From assembly GCA_030760725.1 (NCBI GenBank), contig JASWHV010000012.1, positions 42,749,652-42,813,651 on the forward strand: a DNA stretch of 64,000 bases. The letters run 5' to 3'. This document shows positions 41,542-53,105 of the stretch, piece after piece (position 1 is the first letter of the stretch; the number at the start of each line of letters is the position of its first letter). A program made the translations under genes and the position numbers. The notes under the pieces were generated by a model. It saw only the letters and a list, made by a program, of their open reading frames with translations, did not search any database and had not been told where the DNA came from. The DNA is from Neostapfia colusana (Eukaryota; Streptophyta; Magnoliopsida; Poales; Poaceae).

Positions 41542-42600
41542 TAGATTTCAAAATTATGGTCATGGTACAGTATTTTTGCTTCACTTAGAGTAACCCTTTT
41601 CAGATCGAGTAGGAATACCAACAAATTGCAGAGGTTACCATTAATTTTCCTTGGAATGCGGCTCGTGCAGTAGTTCTCGATGACACGGCTTGGTAGTTGT
41701 TTTCCTTGGGGGTTAGTACTGGTTGGCAATCTTGTCCGCCGCCTTTGAGAGGCTGGTCAGAAACCGATATCTATTTGCTTATATTAATTACTCTCGAAGA
41801 ACTTACGTGTCCGACACGGATTGCTCAAACAAGCAGAGAAGCTGTCTGGCTAGCTGATCCCCCAATGCTCTTATATATGTCAGACACAATTTTTCAATTA
41901 GCCTGTTGTGGGATTTATGTGAAGATTATAACCCGTAAAAGCTAACACGTTGGATCCTTTTGTAGCACAAATATTACAAGAGATCGATGCTGCCCGCTGG
42001 AGATAGCTAACTGCGTCGTTGGAATCCATGTGCTCACATATATAGCTGGACCTGAATTGAATAACGCTGCGGCACCTTAATTTACTTTTTTAAATATATA
42101 ATTTATTTTTAATATTCCAACTTTCGTATATTAAGCCACAGAGAGATGGCAAGAACAACACGCTCACGCAAGAACACTAAGGATTCCATAGCTAGTGTGC
42201 TAACGGTACAGTTTATAATAGGGATATGGTACGTCATGAGTCAGAGCTGAGAATACTTTCGATACGTTTAGAGCATCACTGCGGTGGTTGTTGCTGCAAA
42301 AACACAGGCACACCCAAGTGCAACTCGCAGCCACGCACCTTGTGGCGTAGTCTGCAAAAACATTGGGTTTTTACGGACTCGCCGTGAAAGCCACCAAACA
42401 CCCGTCCGAGAGGGATCCCATTGGGGCAGATACACCTTGGGTTATTCTAGCGTCAGAAGGTTAGCTAGAACGTCTTTAATCGCCATCAAGACCAAAGAAA
42501 AATGACACGATTACAGGTTAGAAAACATAAATTAGGATTTGATGATGCTTGCGTATGGGAACCATGCATGTTCCATGCCTTTTCGCTTTGGTTTCTCAGG
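41542..42600. other. Intergenic sequence with no recognised gene
   Basis: Mixed composition. No domain, tRNA or clear repeat was seen. Short frames are of chance length. Confidence 0.45.
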
Positions 42601-43147
42601 CCCTGCCAAAAATAAAGTGAAAGATACTGACAAGTGTAAATCAATTTAGGGTGAATCACTGACAGCAAAAAATGAAACGTTTCAGCAGTGAATTTATAAG
42701 AAACAATTCACTTTTTTTGCCTATGAATCTGAATCAACTGAAAAGGTGTTCCTCGTCGTGAATCACTTCATATTATTGTACCTACCCTCCAGTTTCATAA
42801 TTATTTACAGTAATTTGTCATCGTCCGCCCTTATTATCAACTCGTCGCCGTTGTTGCGACGCAGCAAAGATTTATCCATGCATGTGGATGATATATATTT
42901 TACAATGACACTTATAAATAATGTTCATTATAAGAATTTAATATATATTATGCTATGACAAAAATAATATAGTCCATCAAGAATAAATAGGTCATTTCAA
43001 TCCCGCTCCTCCCTATACTGAAACTGAAATAAAAAACTAGCCAAACGGTTTCTAAAGTGATTCTGTTTCAGTTGAGAAACATTTTTACGTTGAAACTGAA
43101 ATGTTTATGATTCTTGGAGAATCTGGAACTGTACCAAACGGACCCTT
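42600..43147. repeat. Probable PIF/Harbinger-type MITE or fragment
   Basis: The right end reads GTACCAAACGGACCC followed by TTA, inverse of the GGGTCCGTTTGG end type and its TTA target. Inside, TTTCAGTTGAGAAAC and GAAACTGAAAT phrases recur, as in such MITEs. The left end is not clear. Confidence 0.4.
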
Positions 43148-44130
43148 AGTTCATACAACTATGCATGCATAGCCTTGTAAGACAAAAAGATACCCTGGTC
43201 ATTAGGCGCAACCAACAACCATCTCTTGTATTTCTTTGTGGACTAGTTTTATTTGTTATAAAAGGCCATAACTTCTTTTGAATGGAAGGTCCGGAAGATC
43301 CCATTATCTAAAAAAACAAATACAGCATGCATAGTTCAAGGATTGAGTCATCAGTCATGCATGAGAATGGGAGGCATGACAGTTGTGGAGTGTCTGTTTG
43401 CGTTCAAGGAGTCAATTGGTACGGTCGTTTGGTACTACAACACCACCCAAGGCCACACGTACGGTCTTGGAGCCTTCCCTAGCGCCTCACGTTATTTGAA
43501 CCATTCCTATCACAGGTGACAGGTCGATTCATGGGGAAATCAGTGAAGAAACATCACCTGTAGTAGATCGAATTGCCTTACAGCTAGCTCAGAACATAAA
43601 GCTTAACCTAACTGTTAATAATGCTTTTAACGATCTTTTGCTAGCACCCAACAAAATGGGTTGGGTAAGGTCATGGATATGTATAAGTGTACATATATAG
43701 TCATTGATGATTATATAATTGTTATTTATGGCTATTGTAATTGACCAGTATACTATTTATCAATTAAAATATCTAGCTCCTAATTGTTGATGAAAAACTA
43801 AATTAGGCATTTTATTTAGTCTATCTATATACACATATGTGGCTACAATTCCACAACCTAGAATGCAGGTACAGTGCTTTTCGTTTTGGAGCCAGGCACA
43901 CCAAGTGCAAGAAACAGTAAAAACATTTGCACATGGATTTGCGGAAATAAATAGAGAACTTAATTTACGGATTGCTATTCACCAAATGGTCAACGCATCG
44001 AAGATACTGATCTTCTTTTAGAATAAAATAAAACCCAATCAATAAAAATAAGGTAAGAAAGAAGAACTGTGGTGGAATGACACGATCATTGCTCACATAC
44101 AATTGGCTTTTGCTGTCGACCATTATTGTA
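43148..44130. other. AT-rich intergenic sequence
   Basis: No gene recognised. ACCCAACAAAATGGGTTGGGT near 43648 is a short inverted repeat. Confidence 0.4.
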
Positions 44131-44179
44131 AGTACTGCATATGCGTGTTGTCCGCCGCATTTGAGATCTGGGCTGGGTC

Positions 44180-44860
44180 AAATTCTTGCAGGCCGAAGCC
44201 GAAGTATTTGGCATGACCCAAGGCCCGACATGACACAGACCAATGTCGTGCCGTGCTGGGCCGTGTCGTGTTGCCCAGCATGAGAAATCGAGTTGTGTCG
44301 TGTCTGGTTTTCAGGCTCGATGGGCAGCACTACATGGCACAAACTCTGGCCCGTGCTTGGACTGACACGACACGGTTTTGGCCTGAGGCATGGTGGTGGC
44401 CCAGCGACATGAAAAATGACATAAAAATTTGGACCAACTACAAGCCTGCAACGGAGGCAGCCAGGCCCAACCGAGCTGTGAGTGCGTGAAGCACTACAAG
44501 CAAGCCTGGCAGACCGAGTCAGTCAAACACGCAGCAAGCCTGAGTGGTCATAAGAGGAAGGAGTGGGAGAGGGAAGTATCCAAGTAACTTCAGCCCGGGA
44601 CCGTGTCCGTGTTTATAAGCGGGACCGACGTGCCCCAAACAATCGATGGGGGGCTAAACTTTGCGGGTGACACGCGCGCGCTGCGGTGGGCCACACAACA
44701 TATTATCGGGCCGTGCTCGGGCTGCGTTTTCGGTACGTCATGCTGTCCGGCCTAGCACTGGCTCAGCACGACAGAGCACGATGGACTATCAGGCCGCAGG
44801 CTAAAATGGCACAAAGCACGAGTGAGCCGAGCCGTGCGGACCTGGCATGGCCGAAGAAAC
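44180..44860. repeat. GC-rich dispersed repeat with 'GGCCCGTGC/GTCGTGC' phrases
   Basis: Recurring GCCGTGCTGGGCCGTGTCGTG-like phrases appear at about 44250, and related or inverse ones at 44330-44370 and 44690-44830. This style is typical of grass non-autonomous hAT-like repeats, but no terminal repeats or 8-bp duplication were fixed. Confidence 0.35.
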
Positions 44861-45054
44861 AGGACTAGATCTCATACGACATGCCCCACTCTCTTCGACA
44901 CACAAACTCGTACACCCACACGCGCAAAACAAATCATGCTCTAAGACTTTGTTTCTCACTCTCCCACTAATAATAGGAAAGATGCACATGCTACCATTTA
45001 TAAAGCTTATCTGCTGTGCACTGAAGAATGAGAGTTATTTCACCTAGTCGTGCT

Positions 45055-46245
45055 TGGAGGGAGCGACTAGAATGCAAAAATAAGTTTGGTGCAAAAATAC
45101 AAAAACAATTCTAAACCACTGAATCGTTATCCTACGGTGGATGCTTTCTTTTTAATTACCTCCTTCACCTGAATACGTAGATTAGCAAAATATACCTTAA
45201 ATAAGATATGCCCTGCCGAGAACTGTAGAGCAGAAGAGGCAAACAGCCGCTTGGCTGAACATAGGCCGCCGCCGCAGCTGTATAGTGGCGTTTATACGCC
45301 GCCGCCCGCCCAATACGAAGGCGTTGTCCTCTGCTGCCGCTGAATACTAAGACTATCCGCACTCATGTGCTCTAAAAATCTACTCCAAACGAATATTCTC
45401 ACCTCTTTTCAGCACACTCTAAAAGATTCTGTACTTTCCAGCATGTGCTCCCGCACTCATCGTACTCTCTAATTGTACTCCATATCAACTACCACATGTT
45501 TTTTTAATATTTATTTAAAAAATTTTGTCACTTCTTTTCCTTCTATTTTATTCCCCCCTCATATTTATTCTTCTATTTTGTTTACTCTTTTATTTTCTTT
45601 TCTTCCTTCTATTTTCTTTCTTTTTTTCTTTACATTTTTATTCCTTTTCTCTCTTTCTTTTATTTGCTTTTCTTTCCTCTCTATTTTTCCTTTTTTTCTT
45701 ATTTTCCTTCTTTCACCGATTTTTTTCTTCCTCGCCCTAGCGCCTCTAAGCCCCCCAGCCCGCACGCCGGACGTACTGACGCCAGGGCGTATAACTGCAA
45801 CGTGCTGGCGGATGGCGCAGGGTATGCCGTTCCCCAGTGCGGCTCATCCGTTGGGAGCGCAGCGCCAAATACCCCGTGCCGCTCGTGATCCGCACACCGG
45901 TGCAAGTAGCATAAGGTACTCTCCCGATTTTACCAGCATCGCGGCAACTATCAGCGACAGGTCGTTGGGCTCATTCTGTACAGCAGGGACCCTCGCCATG
46001 CAGGGGTACAGTAGCCTTCATGGCCCTGGAAGAGTCACGGCGATAGCTCACTAGACTGCAACCTTGTAGGATCCTGTACAGCGGCCACATATATTTTTAA
46101 TTAAGGTGTATTTTGCAAATCTATGTACTCAGATGGAGGGGGTAATTGAAAAAAGAAAACATCCACCGTAGGATAAGATCCAGTGATTTAGAATCATTTT
46201 TTTGCATTTTACACCAAATTTATTTTTGCATTCTAGAGTCTCAAG
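45055..46245. mobile_element. Non-autonomous element with about 160-bp terminal inverted repeats (MULE-like or foldback)
   Basis: 45060-45215 (from CTAGAATGCAAAAATAAG) and 46090-46240 are inverted copies of each other with moderate divergence. Between them lie a GC-rich segment, a long pyrimidine tract (45535-45725) and another GC-rich segment without a gene. Long inverted termini suggest a Mutator-like or foldback element; no 9-bp target duplication was confirmed. Confidence 0.6.
45535..45725 (+). repeat. Pyrimidine tract (TTTC/TTCC-rich)
   Basis: About 190 bases almost entirely T and C on this strand. The open frames across it are low-complexity artefacts. Confidence 0.8.
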
Positions 46246-46329
46246 GAAACAGCCCGAAACCAACACTCTCTGTCATCTCATTCTACAGAATCACAATAAG
46301 TCCACACTCTTTATGGCACTGATAACTAA

Positions 46330-47118
46330 AGCTGTGCGTGAGATCTGATGGGAATGCGAGACAGTAGGAATTGAACCCATCAGCATAGCCGTCCAATGTG
46401 CTCGTAGAAGTGATAAATTATTGAAAGGGAACAGCAACACTAAATTCTTCCAGATGGTAGCAAATGACTGTCATAGACAAACTCATATTTTTCAGCTTGA
46501 AGAGGGTAGTAAAATATTTAAAAGTGATGACCAATTAAAATATTATATAACACAATACTACCAAAGCCTTTTTGGACCTTCAGATTGTGAAGATTTTCTT
46601 TTCATAGAAAACCAATAAAATGATTTGCAACCTGCTTTCATGCCCAGAAGAACACGTTATGGAGGGTGTTGTAATCCTTTATGAAACAACACATGAATTA
46701 CATAGAAAGAAAAATAATAGGTTATACTAAAATTAGACTTTGAAAAGACGAATGATAAGTGAAATGGCCATTTTTGCAACAAACTTTAAAAATGAAGTGT
46801 TTCTCTGGAAAATGGGGTAGTTGGGTGAACCCATTTATATCAAAAGGAAGTGTTGCTATAAAAGTGAATGATAATGTGGAAAGATACATCCAAACTAAAA
46901 ACATGTTTAAGGCAAGGTGATCCCTTGTCACCTATATTGTTTAATGTGGTTGTAAATATGTTGGCAGTTCCTATTGCAATTGCAAAAGAACAAGGTCAAA
47001 TTATAGGATTAGTACCGTACCGAGGAGATGGTGATTTATCAATCTTAAAGTATGCAGATGATACAGTCATATTTATGTCACATGATTTTGAGCAAGCAAC
47101 AATATGGAATTGTTGCTC
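46330..47118 (+). pseudogene. LINE (L1-type) reverse transcriptase fragment
   Basis: 46421-46618 reads KGNSNTKFFQMVAN and LKYYITQYYQSLFGP, the segment just before the RT domain of plant L1-type LINEs. 46868-47105 contains CLRQGDPLSPILFNVVVNML and the catalytic YADDTVIF. The fingers region between them is decayed, and the endonuclease and 3' end are missing. The fragment is cut by a CACTA terminus near 47119. Confidence 0.82.
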
Positions 47119-47378
47119 TTACTACAAGAAAAATTGGTTGTTGCAACGATCCACATTGTGGCAATAAATCTAAAATCGTTGCAAATGGTATTTGTTGCAA
47201 GGAAATAAATTATAGTGAAAGTCTGAGATAATTGCAACGAGTCACTTTCAAAGTGCAATAAGTAACTGTGGTGATAAAGAAAGGTTATTGCAACAAAATA
47301 ACAAATTGTGGCCATAGCATTTGATTGTTGAAACAACTTCTTATTCGATGTAATAAATTTGTTGCAATAGACTTGAAT
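47119..47378 (+). mobile_element. End fragment of a third CACTA family (TTGCAAC subterminal repeats)
   Basis: Begins TACTACAAGAAAAATTGG; the second copy at 54747 retains CACTACAAGGAAAATTGG. Several TTGCAAC/GTTGCAA motifs follow. It ends where CACTA 2 begins, so only one terminus is present. Confidence 0.55.
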
Positions 47379-47700
47379 CACTACAAGAAACAAGACCACT
47401 TACGATGGCTGAAACCGTCGTAGTTAAGCCATAAGCCATCATAAGAACCTTAATTACAACGGTAATTGCTTATTTACGATGGCTACCGGTGTAAATAAGT
47501 TATTTACGATGGCCTTGCCCAACCGTCGTAACTTATGAAGACGTTCCGGGTGGCACCCGACCCTCTCGAAACTTATTTACGATGACCAGGACCAGACCGT
47601 CGTAAGTTATACATGCTTATTTGCGGCGGCCAGATCCAGGCCGTCGTAAATCACATAGCCTTATTTATGACGGCCACGTCCAGGCCATCGTAAATAAGAG
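47379..47700. repeat. Left terminus and subterminal repeats of CACTA 2
   Basis: Alternating direct and inverted copies of TTTACGAYGGC (for example 47400, 47473, 47502, 47577, 47639, 47682) form hairpin-capable pairs next to the CACTA end. Confidence 0.8.
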
Positions 47701-48499
47701 ATTTTATTTAAAAAATAGAAAACTGCTAAATTGGCACGATGGCCAACTTACACGTTGATACAAAAATATATATAGCACATCAGAGGCAGTTTAGACTACA
47801 ATATTATCAAATATATGACACGACACTATACATTCCCAGGTCCGCTACCTCCGGAGCACGAAATGTTGTCCTCGCTTTATGTCCAGGTCCCGGTAGCTGC
47901 GGCGATGGAGTTTGAACCTCCGCCGCCGATCCCGATGATGTACAAGTGTAGTTAGACAAGTTTTAGTTTGAAAAGTGTATGTTTCACTAACTTTACTTAT
48001 CATGAGATAGAATTGAGCAATTGTGGCTAAGTTTTGCTATATTATCTAAAATATCCTAGATGTAGCTATGCTTGTCGATGTTTGATTAATTTTAGCTAAG
48101 TTTGGCTATGTTTGAACAATTATAGCTAAGTTTGGCTATGTATGACTAACTTTGTCTTAGTTTGCTATAGTAATCTAACTTATGTTGATTTCAAAAATGT
48201 TGCTTACCTTGCCACTGAAGAAGGCACCTGTGGCTCCGCCGGCACCTGTGGCTCCATCGGCGGCTGCCATAAGGGAATGAAAACCTGCTGCTCATGCTGT
48301 TTGGTTAAGGCCTATGATAGCAAAATATTAGCACATGAATAGTAATGAAATGATATAATTGGTTTGTATTTTATGTTATTACCTGTATCGACTCTTTTAT
48401 CTATGCATTATAGCTGGCTTGATACTCCTCTTTGGCCTTCGCTAGCACTTCTTGCTTCTGCAACTTCTCTTGTGTCATGAGTAGCTCCTCATGGACACT

Positions 48500-49480
48500 C
48501 TGTAGATCCCTCTGCGACATACGGAGACTGCGAGGAGAAGTCCCTCGAAGGTCTTGCCTCCCTCGAGTCAATCACTCCATCGAAAATGGCAAAACTACAA
48601 AAAAGATTAAGAGTAAGATTATGTAGCTAGAATTGACAGAAATAAAAAACAGCTACCATCTCACCGTATATGGGCTTTTCCATCATTGCTCGCATACACA
48701 GTATTGACGTTGATTGGTGCGATCTGCCAATCGCAGTCTTCACCGTGAATCTTCACCGTCTTCTCCCCATACTTCTCCTACAAGTGCAAGCAATACATGA
48801 AAACATGTCAATAGCAATATTAGTAACAAACAACATAACGTAACTTGAAGACTCACCAGTCAAGCTGTCATCATCGAAGTGCACAGGTGGCAGGGCTGTA
48901 AAGGGTCACTTGCCTTGTGACCCCTCTTCCACACCTGGACATCACTCAATCGTTCACCGAGCTTGTTTCTCTGTAAGTACGAGATAGTAGCATAAATATA
49001 CTATAAATATAGTTTCATTTGTATTTTTCTTACCATTCGTTTAGCCAGATGTAGATGTACATCCAGATCATACGTATGGCCTCCGGTAGACCCTCTGCAC
49101 TGTCGGGGCTTTCTTGGACTTGGCGACAAAGTCCGCGCTGGACCACAACTGACAGAGGGCCCGGTAAGACTCCGGACAGTCCTCCAATCAAGAAACCTCC
49201 ATCTGCATGCATTTAGTAATTTATTGAAATAAGGTTAACATTAAAAAAATAAGAAAGCCATTTTAAAATCTACTAGTTTACCTCCATGTACTGCTCCACC
49301 ATAATGTACGTGTCAGAGCAGTCTCTGAACGCCGCTAGTTCCTTCTCTTGATGCCTCTTCAAGTAGTCATTTATTGCTTGAATCCGGGCATAAGAGATCG
49401 CTTGCGTAACCTTCTTGCTCGTAGGTTGATGTCTAAGTGTCCAATTTTGCTTATGAAACTCACTGTTCAAAAAACAAGAA
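48500..49480 (-). pseudogene. TNPA-like gene of CACTA 2, truncated and fused to TNPD
   Basis: Minus-strand text VTQAISYARIQAINDYLKRH, FRDCSDTYIMVEQYMEV (49273-49470) matches the TNPA-like gene of CACTA 1. Its other exons are faintly visible at 49030-49212 and 48530-48600. The N-terminal part is missing: upstream of VTQ the frame reads SEFHKQNWTLRHQPTSK, which in CACTA 1 belongs to the TNPD gene near 13925-13970. Confidence 0.65.
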
Positions 49481-49559
49481 TATTAGCATTGAGGTATAGT
49501 AAAGAATGCGACGTAGCATAGATGTAGAACAAATACGTAGCAAAGCAACCTTCTTTTAT

Positions 49560-51760
49560 TCTAGGTACAATTGTAGTTCTTGCTACTACCAACAGAAGTG
49601 CCCCTCGTCACAAAAATGAATAGGTAACTACAAGGAGGATCTTCATTCATATTGTACCGCATCGTAAAAGCATTGATATTGTGTTCCTCTGTAAAGTAAA
49701 CACTTGAAAAATATCCTACCTCCTTAAGAGTAAATGCTTCAGCGATGCACCCTTCAACTCTAGCCCTATTGGCAACCATTGGTTTAAGATATCTGAGTGC
49801 TCTTTCAATGTGATACATACACCTATATTACAAAGGGTCACCCACTTTAGCTTCATACAGAAGATGGATAAGTAGATGTTGCATTGAATTGAAAAACCTC
49901 GGCTATAAAAATAGCTAACCTTAGCTAACATCTTCCAAACCGCATTATAAAGATAGCCCTGAAACATAACTGGAGGAAGTCTTTATATGATTATGTGATA
50001 ATCATGACTCTTTAACCGACTTAGTTATCACGTCCTCACATAACATCTCGTCTCAAGCTAGCAGCATAACCATCAGAGAATTTTAACCCTTTCAACCATT
50101 TCAGAACTTCTTTCTTCTGTTTACGTTTAAGACAGAAAGAAGCACTTGCTTACACCACTTTGAGAGAGCTCGAGACTTGGACAATTACAAAGCTCTACTA
50201 AATCCTTTCGAGCCTTTATATTGTCTTGTTGTTTTGCCAGACATATCAATGCTCGTGCTTATGATGCATTCGCCCGTGTTACGCTCCTAGTGCATGACAT
50301 CAATATTGTGCATTAAATCAATGACTTGACGTAAGATAGGTCCCATAGTCCAACTCCATGAGTCTAATTGTGTACCTCTCTGTAACCTATAAAAAACCCT
50401 AGACGATCTTTATCTATCACAAGTTTATCCAACATATCAGCAATTTGTGACCCACTTAAACACTTCGGCGGTCTCTTTGTTACAATTTTCTTCTTTTTGA
50501 AAGCATTCTTCTGTTGCCTAAACACATGATTCTAGGGCAACCAACGTGTATGACAATCAAAGTAGCAGATCTTGCCACCATGAGCAAGACGAAAGCAAAC
50601 CATGTCCGAAGCACATATCAGACATGGAAAACGTTCGTGGACGCTCCAGCCAGCAAACATGCCATATTGCGGGAAATCATGGACCAATCACAATTACAGA
50701 GCTCAAAAGTTGAATTTCTTCTTCTTGTATTAGTCGTACGCTTCGACTCCTATCCAAAAACGTCTCAACTCTTCGATTAGCGGTTGCAATATCATGTTCA
50801 AGCGTGGACCAGGATGATCCGGTCCAGGTAGAATGACGCAAAGGAATACGGACTCATATTTCATACAAAGAGCAGGTAGTAGGATGTACAGAATAGCTAA
50901 AACGGGCCAACATGAGTAAGGTGTGCCATTTGTACTGAAAGGTTAGAAGCCATCTGTCGCTAACCTGATGCAAAAATTTCTCGCACCACTGGCGAAGTCT
51001 GCATCAAAGCTATCTAGCGCCTTCCATGCCTCACCATCGGACGCGTACACCATGACTCGATCGTTGTCGCGCACACCTTTTTTGTGCCACCTCATGTGTC
51101 TAGCAGTTCTTTTAGAGAGGAACAATCGATTCAACCGAGGTGTGACGGGCAAGTAACTAAGTTGCTTATGTGTGACTTCTATTGTCACCTTATCACCGTC
51201 GTCGTTAACAACTTCGGCAAACCTCGATTTACCACACTTTAAGCACTTGTTCTCTTAGCCATACTCTTTCTAGAAAAACATGCAGTAATCTAGACACACA
51301 TCAATCTTCTTATGTTTCATACCGAGACCAGAAATTATTTTCTTTGACCGGTACATGTCTGATCAATTGACAAGGTCGTTGTATCAGTTATTTTAAAAAA
51401 AATTACTTAGACTTAATTTTCATAAGTCGTGTCATGAAAGAAAGGAGGGTGATTTTTGTGTGCACATGTAGCGACTCTTTTGAGGCTTTGAGAAGCTTAA
51501 AGAACGCTTCAATCTCCATTGTAGGAGAATCTTTGTTAAAGTCTGGCTTATAGTTTCAAACATCTTGCCCATCCTATCAACCCCCATGCTACAAACATCC
51601 TCTTGCTCTTTTTCTATGGATTCAGGCGCTGATTTGCCATGATAGACCGACACTTTATAATGTGGCACAAAACCGAATTGGCACAAGTCTATTGAGAGCG
51701 TTTTATTATCCAAACACCTCAGATTCTAGCATCTGCTACATGGACACCACACCTTATTTA
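49560..51760 (-). pseudogene. tnp2-type transposase (TNPD) of CACTA 2, broken
   Basis: Minus-strand pieces: 51432-51713 is the transposase-associated N-terminal part (LCQFGFVPHYKVSVYHG). 50943-51188 has LSYLPVTPRLNRLFLSKRTA, MRWHKKGV and DGEAWKALDSFDADFASGA. 49561-49818 is the DUF4218 part (HIERALRYLKPMVANRARVEG, EGCIAEAFTLKEV). The DUF4216 region and the C-terminal tail present in CACTA 1 are absent through the deletion near 49430. Many stops. Confidence 0.72.
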
Positions 51761-53105
51761 TCTTGGACAACGAAAAAGCACGGTCAACAAAAGTTGTAAT
51801 ATTGGTCACTCACTCATATGCGTGAGTTCTATTCTTGTTCAAACCAGTATACATCCAACTACAATCTTCACCCATATTTGAGTCCACAAATCAAATTCAG
51901 ACAAGTAAACATTAGCTATCATGTGTCTACATATATTAGGAAGGATGTGTACGAGACCCACTCAAGAGTGACCGAGATAGCTTGCTTACAATGAGACGCG
52001 GGGTCCGGATCCTAATAAATTTCGGCAGCATAACCATGCAGTTCTCTAACCGCACTCCCCAAAATGGTGCATCAGTAAACATCAGGATTATACAACCGAA
52101 ATTTCAATCAGATCCGGACATCACGTCACGTCATAAGCAAACTCTCTCAGACACCCCGAGGCTGTCCAAAAAATAGACAATTCAAACCTACACGCGTCAC
52201 ATGCGTAGCGCAAGTGACACATGACGGTTAAAAGTGGGTGACGCATAGGTTATGTTACTCATTTTTTCATTCAATACCATTGTAAAAAAGATTATTTACG
52301 ACGGTTTTCATGTGTTCCAATGAGAGAGAGGAAAAATAAATAGATAAAGAGAGGGAAAGGTTACGAGATAGTTGGTAGTTAACGTATCGTGTCCAACCCG
52401 AAGCTTCAATGAGTGCTTGCCGTGCGCGCGCCAGGGGACGGAGCTGCGTGCGCCGCGCAGGGAGTCAGGTGCACTAGGTGGGGGTGTGTGGCAGGGGGAT
52501 GGGGGTGAGAGGGCAACCAAGCTACGCGTGGGCGGTGGCCGACGGTCAGGCTACTTCGGATGCAGGCCAAGGGGACGGGGCGTAATTGGTGGCAGCGAAT
52601 CAGCGGAAGCAATAGTTGTCTTCGGCCGAGCAACTTAATGGGTTGATAGAACCTGATTATAATATTTTCACTTCGCCTCAACGGGTCAAACAACTTTTAA
52701 ATATGAATAGAAATCGTTTTGTTTTTTACACCGTTTAAACGATCGTTAACCCGTTTAAATGGGTCAACCGTTTAAATGTTCATTTAGTGTTTAAACTACA
52801 CATCAAGTGTCTGTTTACCGTTTAGACACGTTTAAACCACCGTTTAATACCGTTTGGAATAACACTGAATAAATTAAATACCTAACTAACTAAATAACAA
52901 ATTAATTAAGAAAATATAATAATTAATTAAAAATATACAAACTAAAGCATAAACTAGGTAATTAAACAACTAATCAAACACCTAAATTAATTTTATAACT
53001 AAATATAGAACTAAATACTAAATAAACTAAATAATTAACAATTTTTATCTACTCTAATTTTCATCTAACACAATTTTTATCTAACCAAATATTATCTAAC
53101 ATATT
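51761..53105. other. 5' spacer of CACTA 2
   Basis: Includes an isolated TTTACGACGG (52290), a GC-rich part (52420-52620), a region rich in CCGTTTAAAC-like phrases (52720-52850) and an AT-rich tract like that of CACTA 1 (52880-53100). No gene seen. Confidence 0.5.
53101..53105 (+). repeat. Target-site duplication ATATT, left
   Basis: Abuts the solo LTR and is repeated at 54400-54404. Confidence 0.85.

Noticed and set aside
36172..43147. One large Harbinger-type element bounded by GGCCCTGTTTGG and CCAAACGGACCC
   Set aside because: The interior holds a separate retroelement, a MATH-BTB pseudogene and a MITE but no transposase, and the inner parts near each end do not match. Two separate fragments are more likely.
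45525..45740. Phenylalanine/leucine-rich 'membrane protein' frames
   Set aside because: They are translations of a T/C low-complexity tract.
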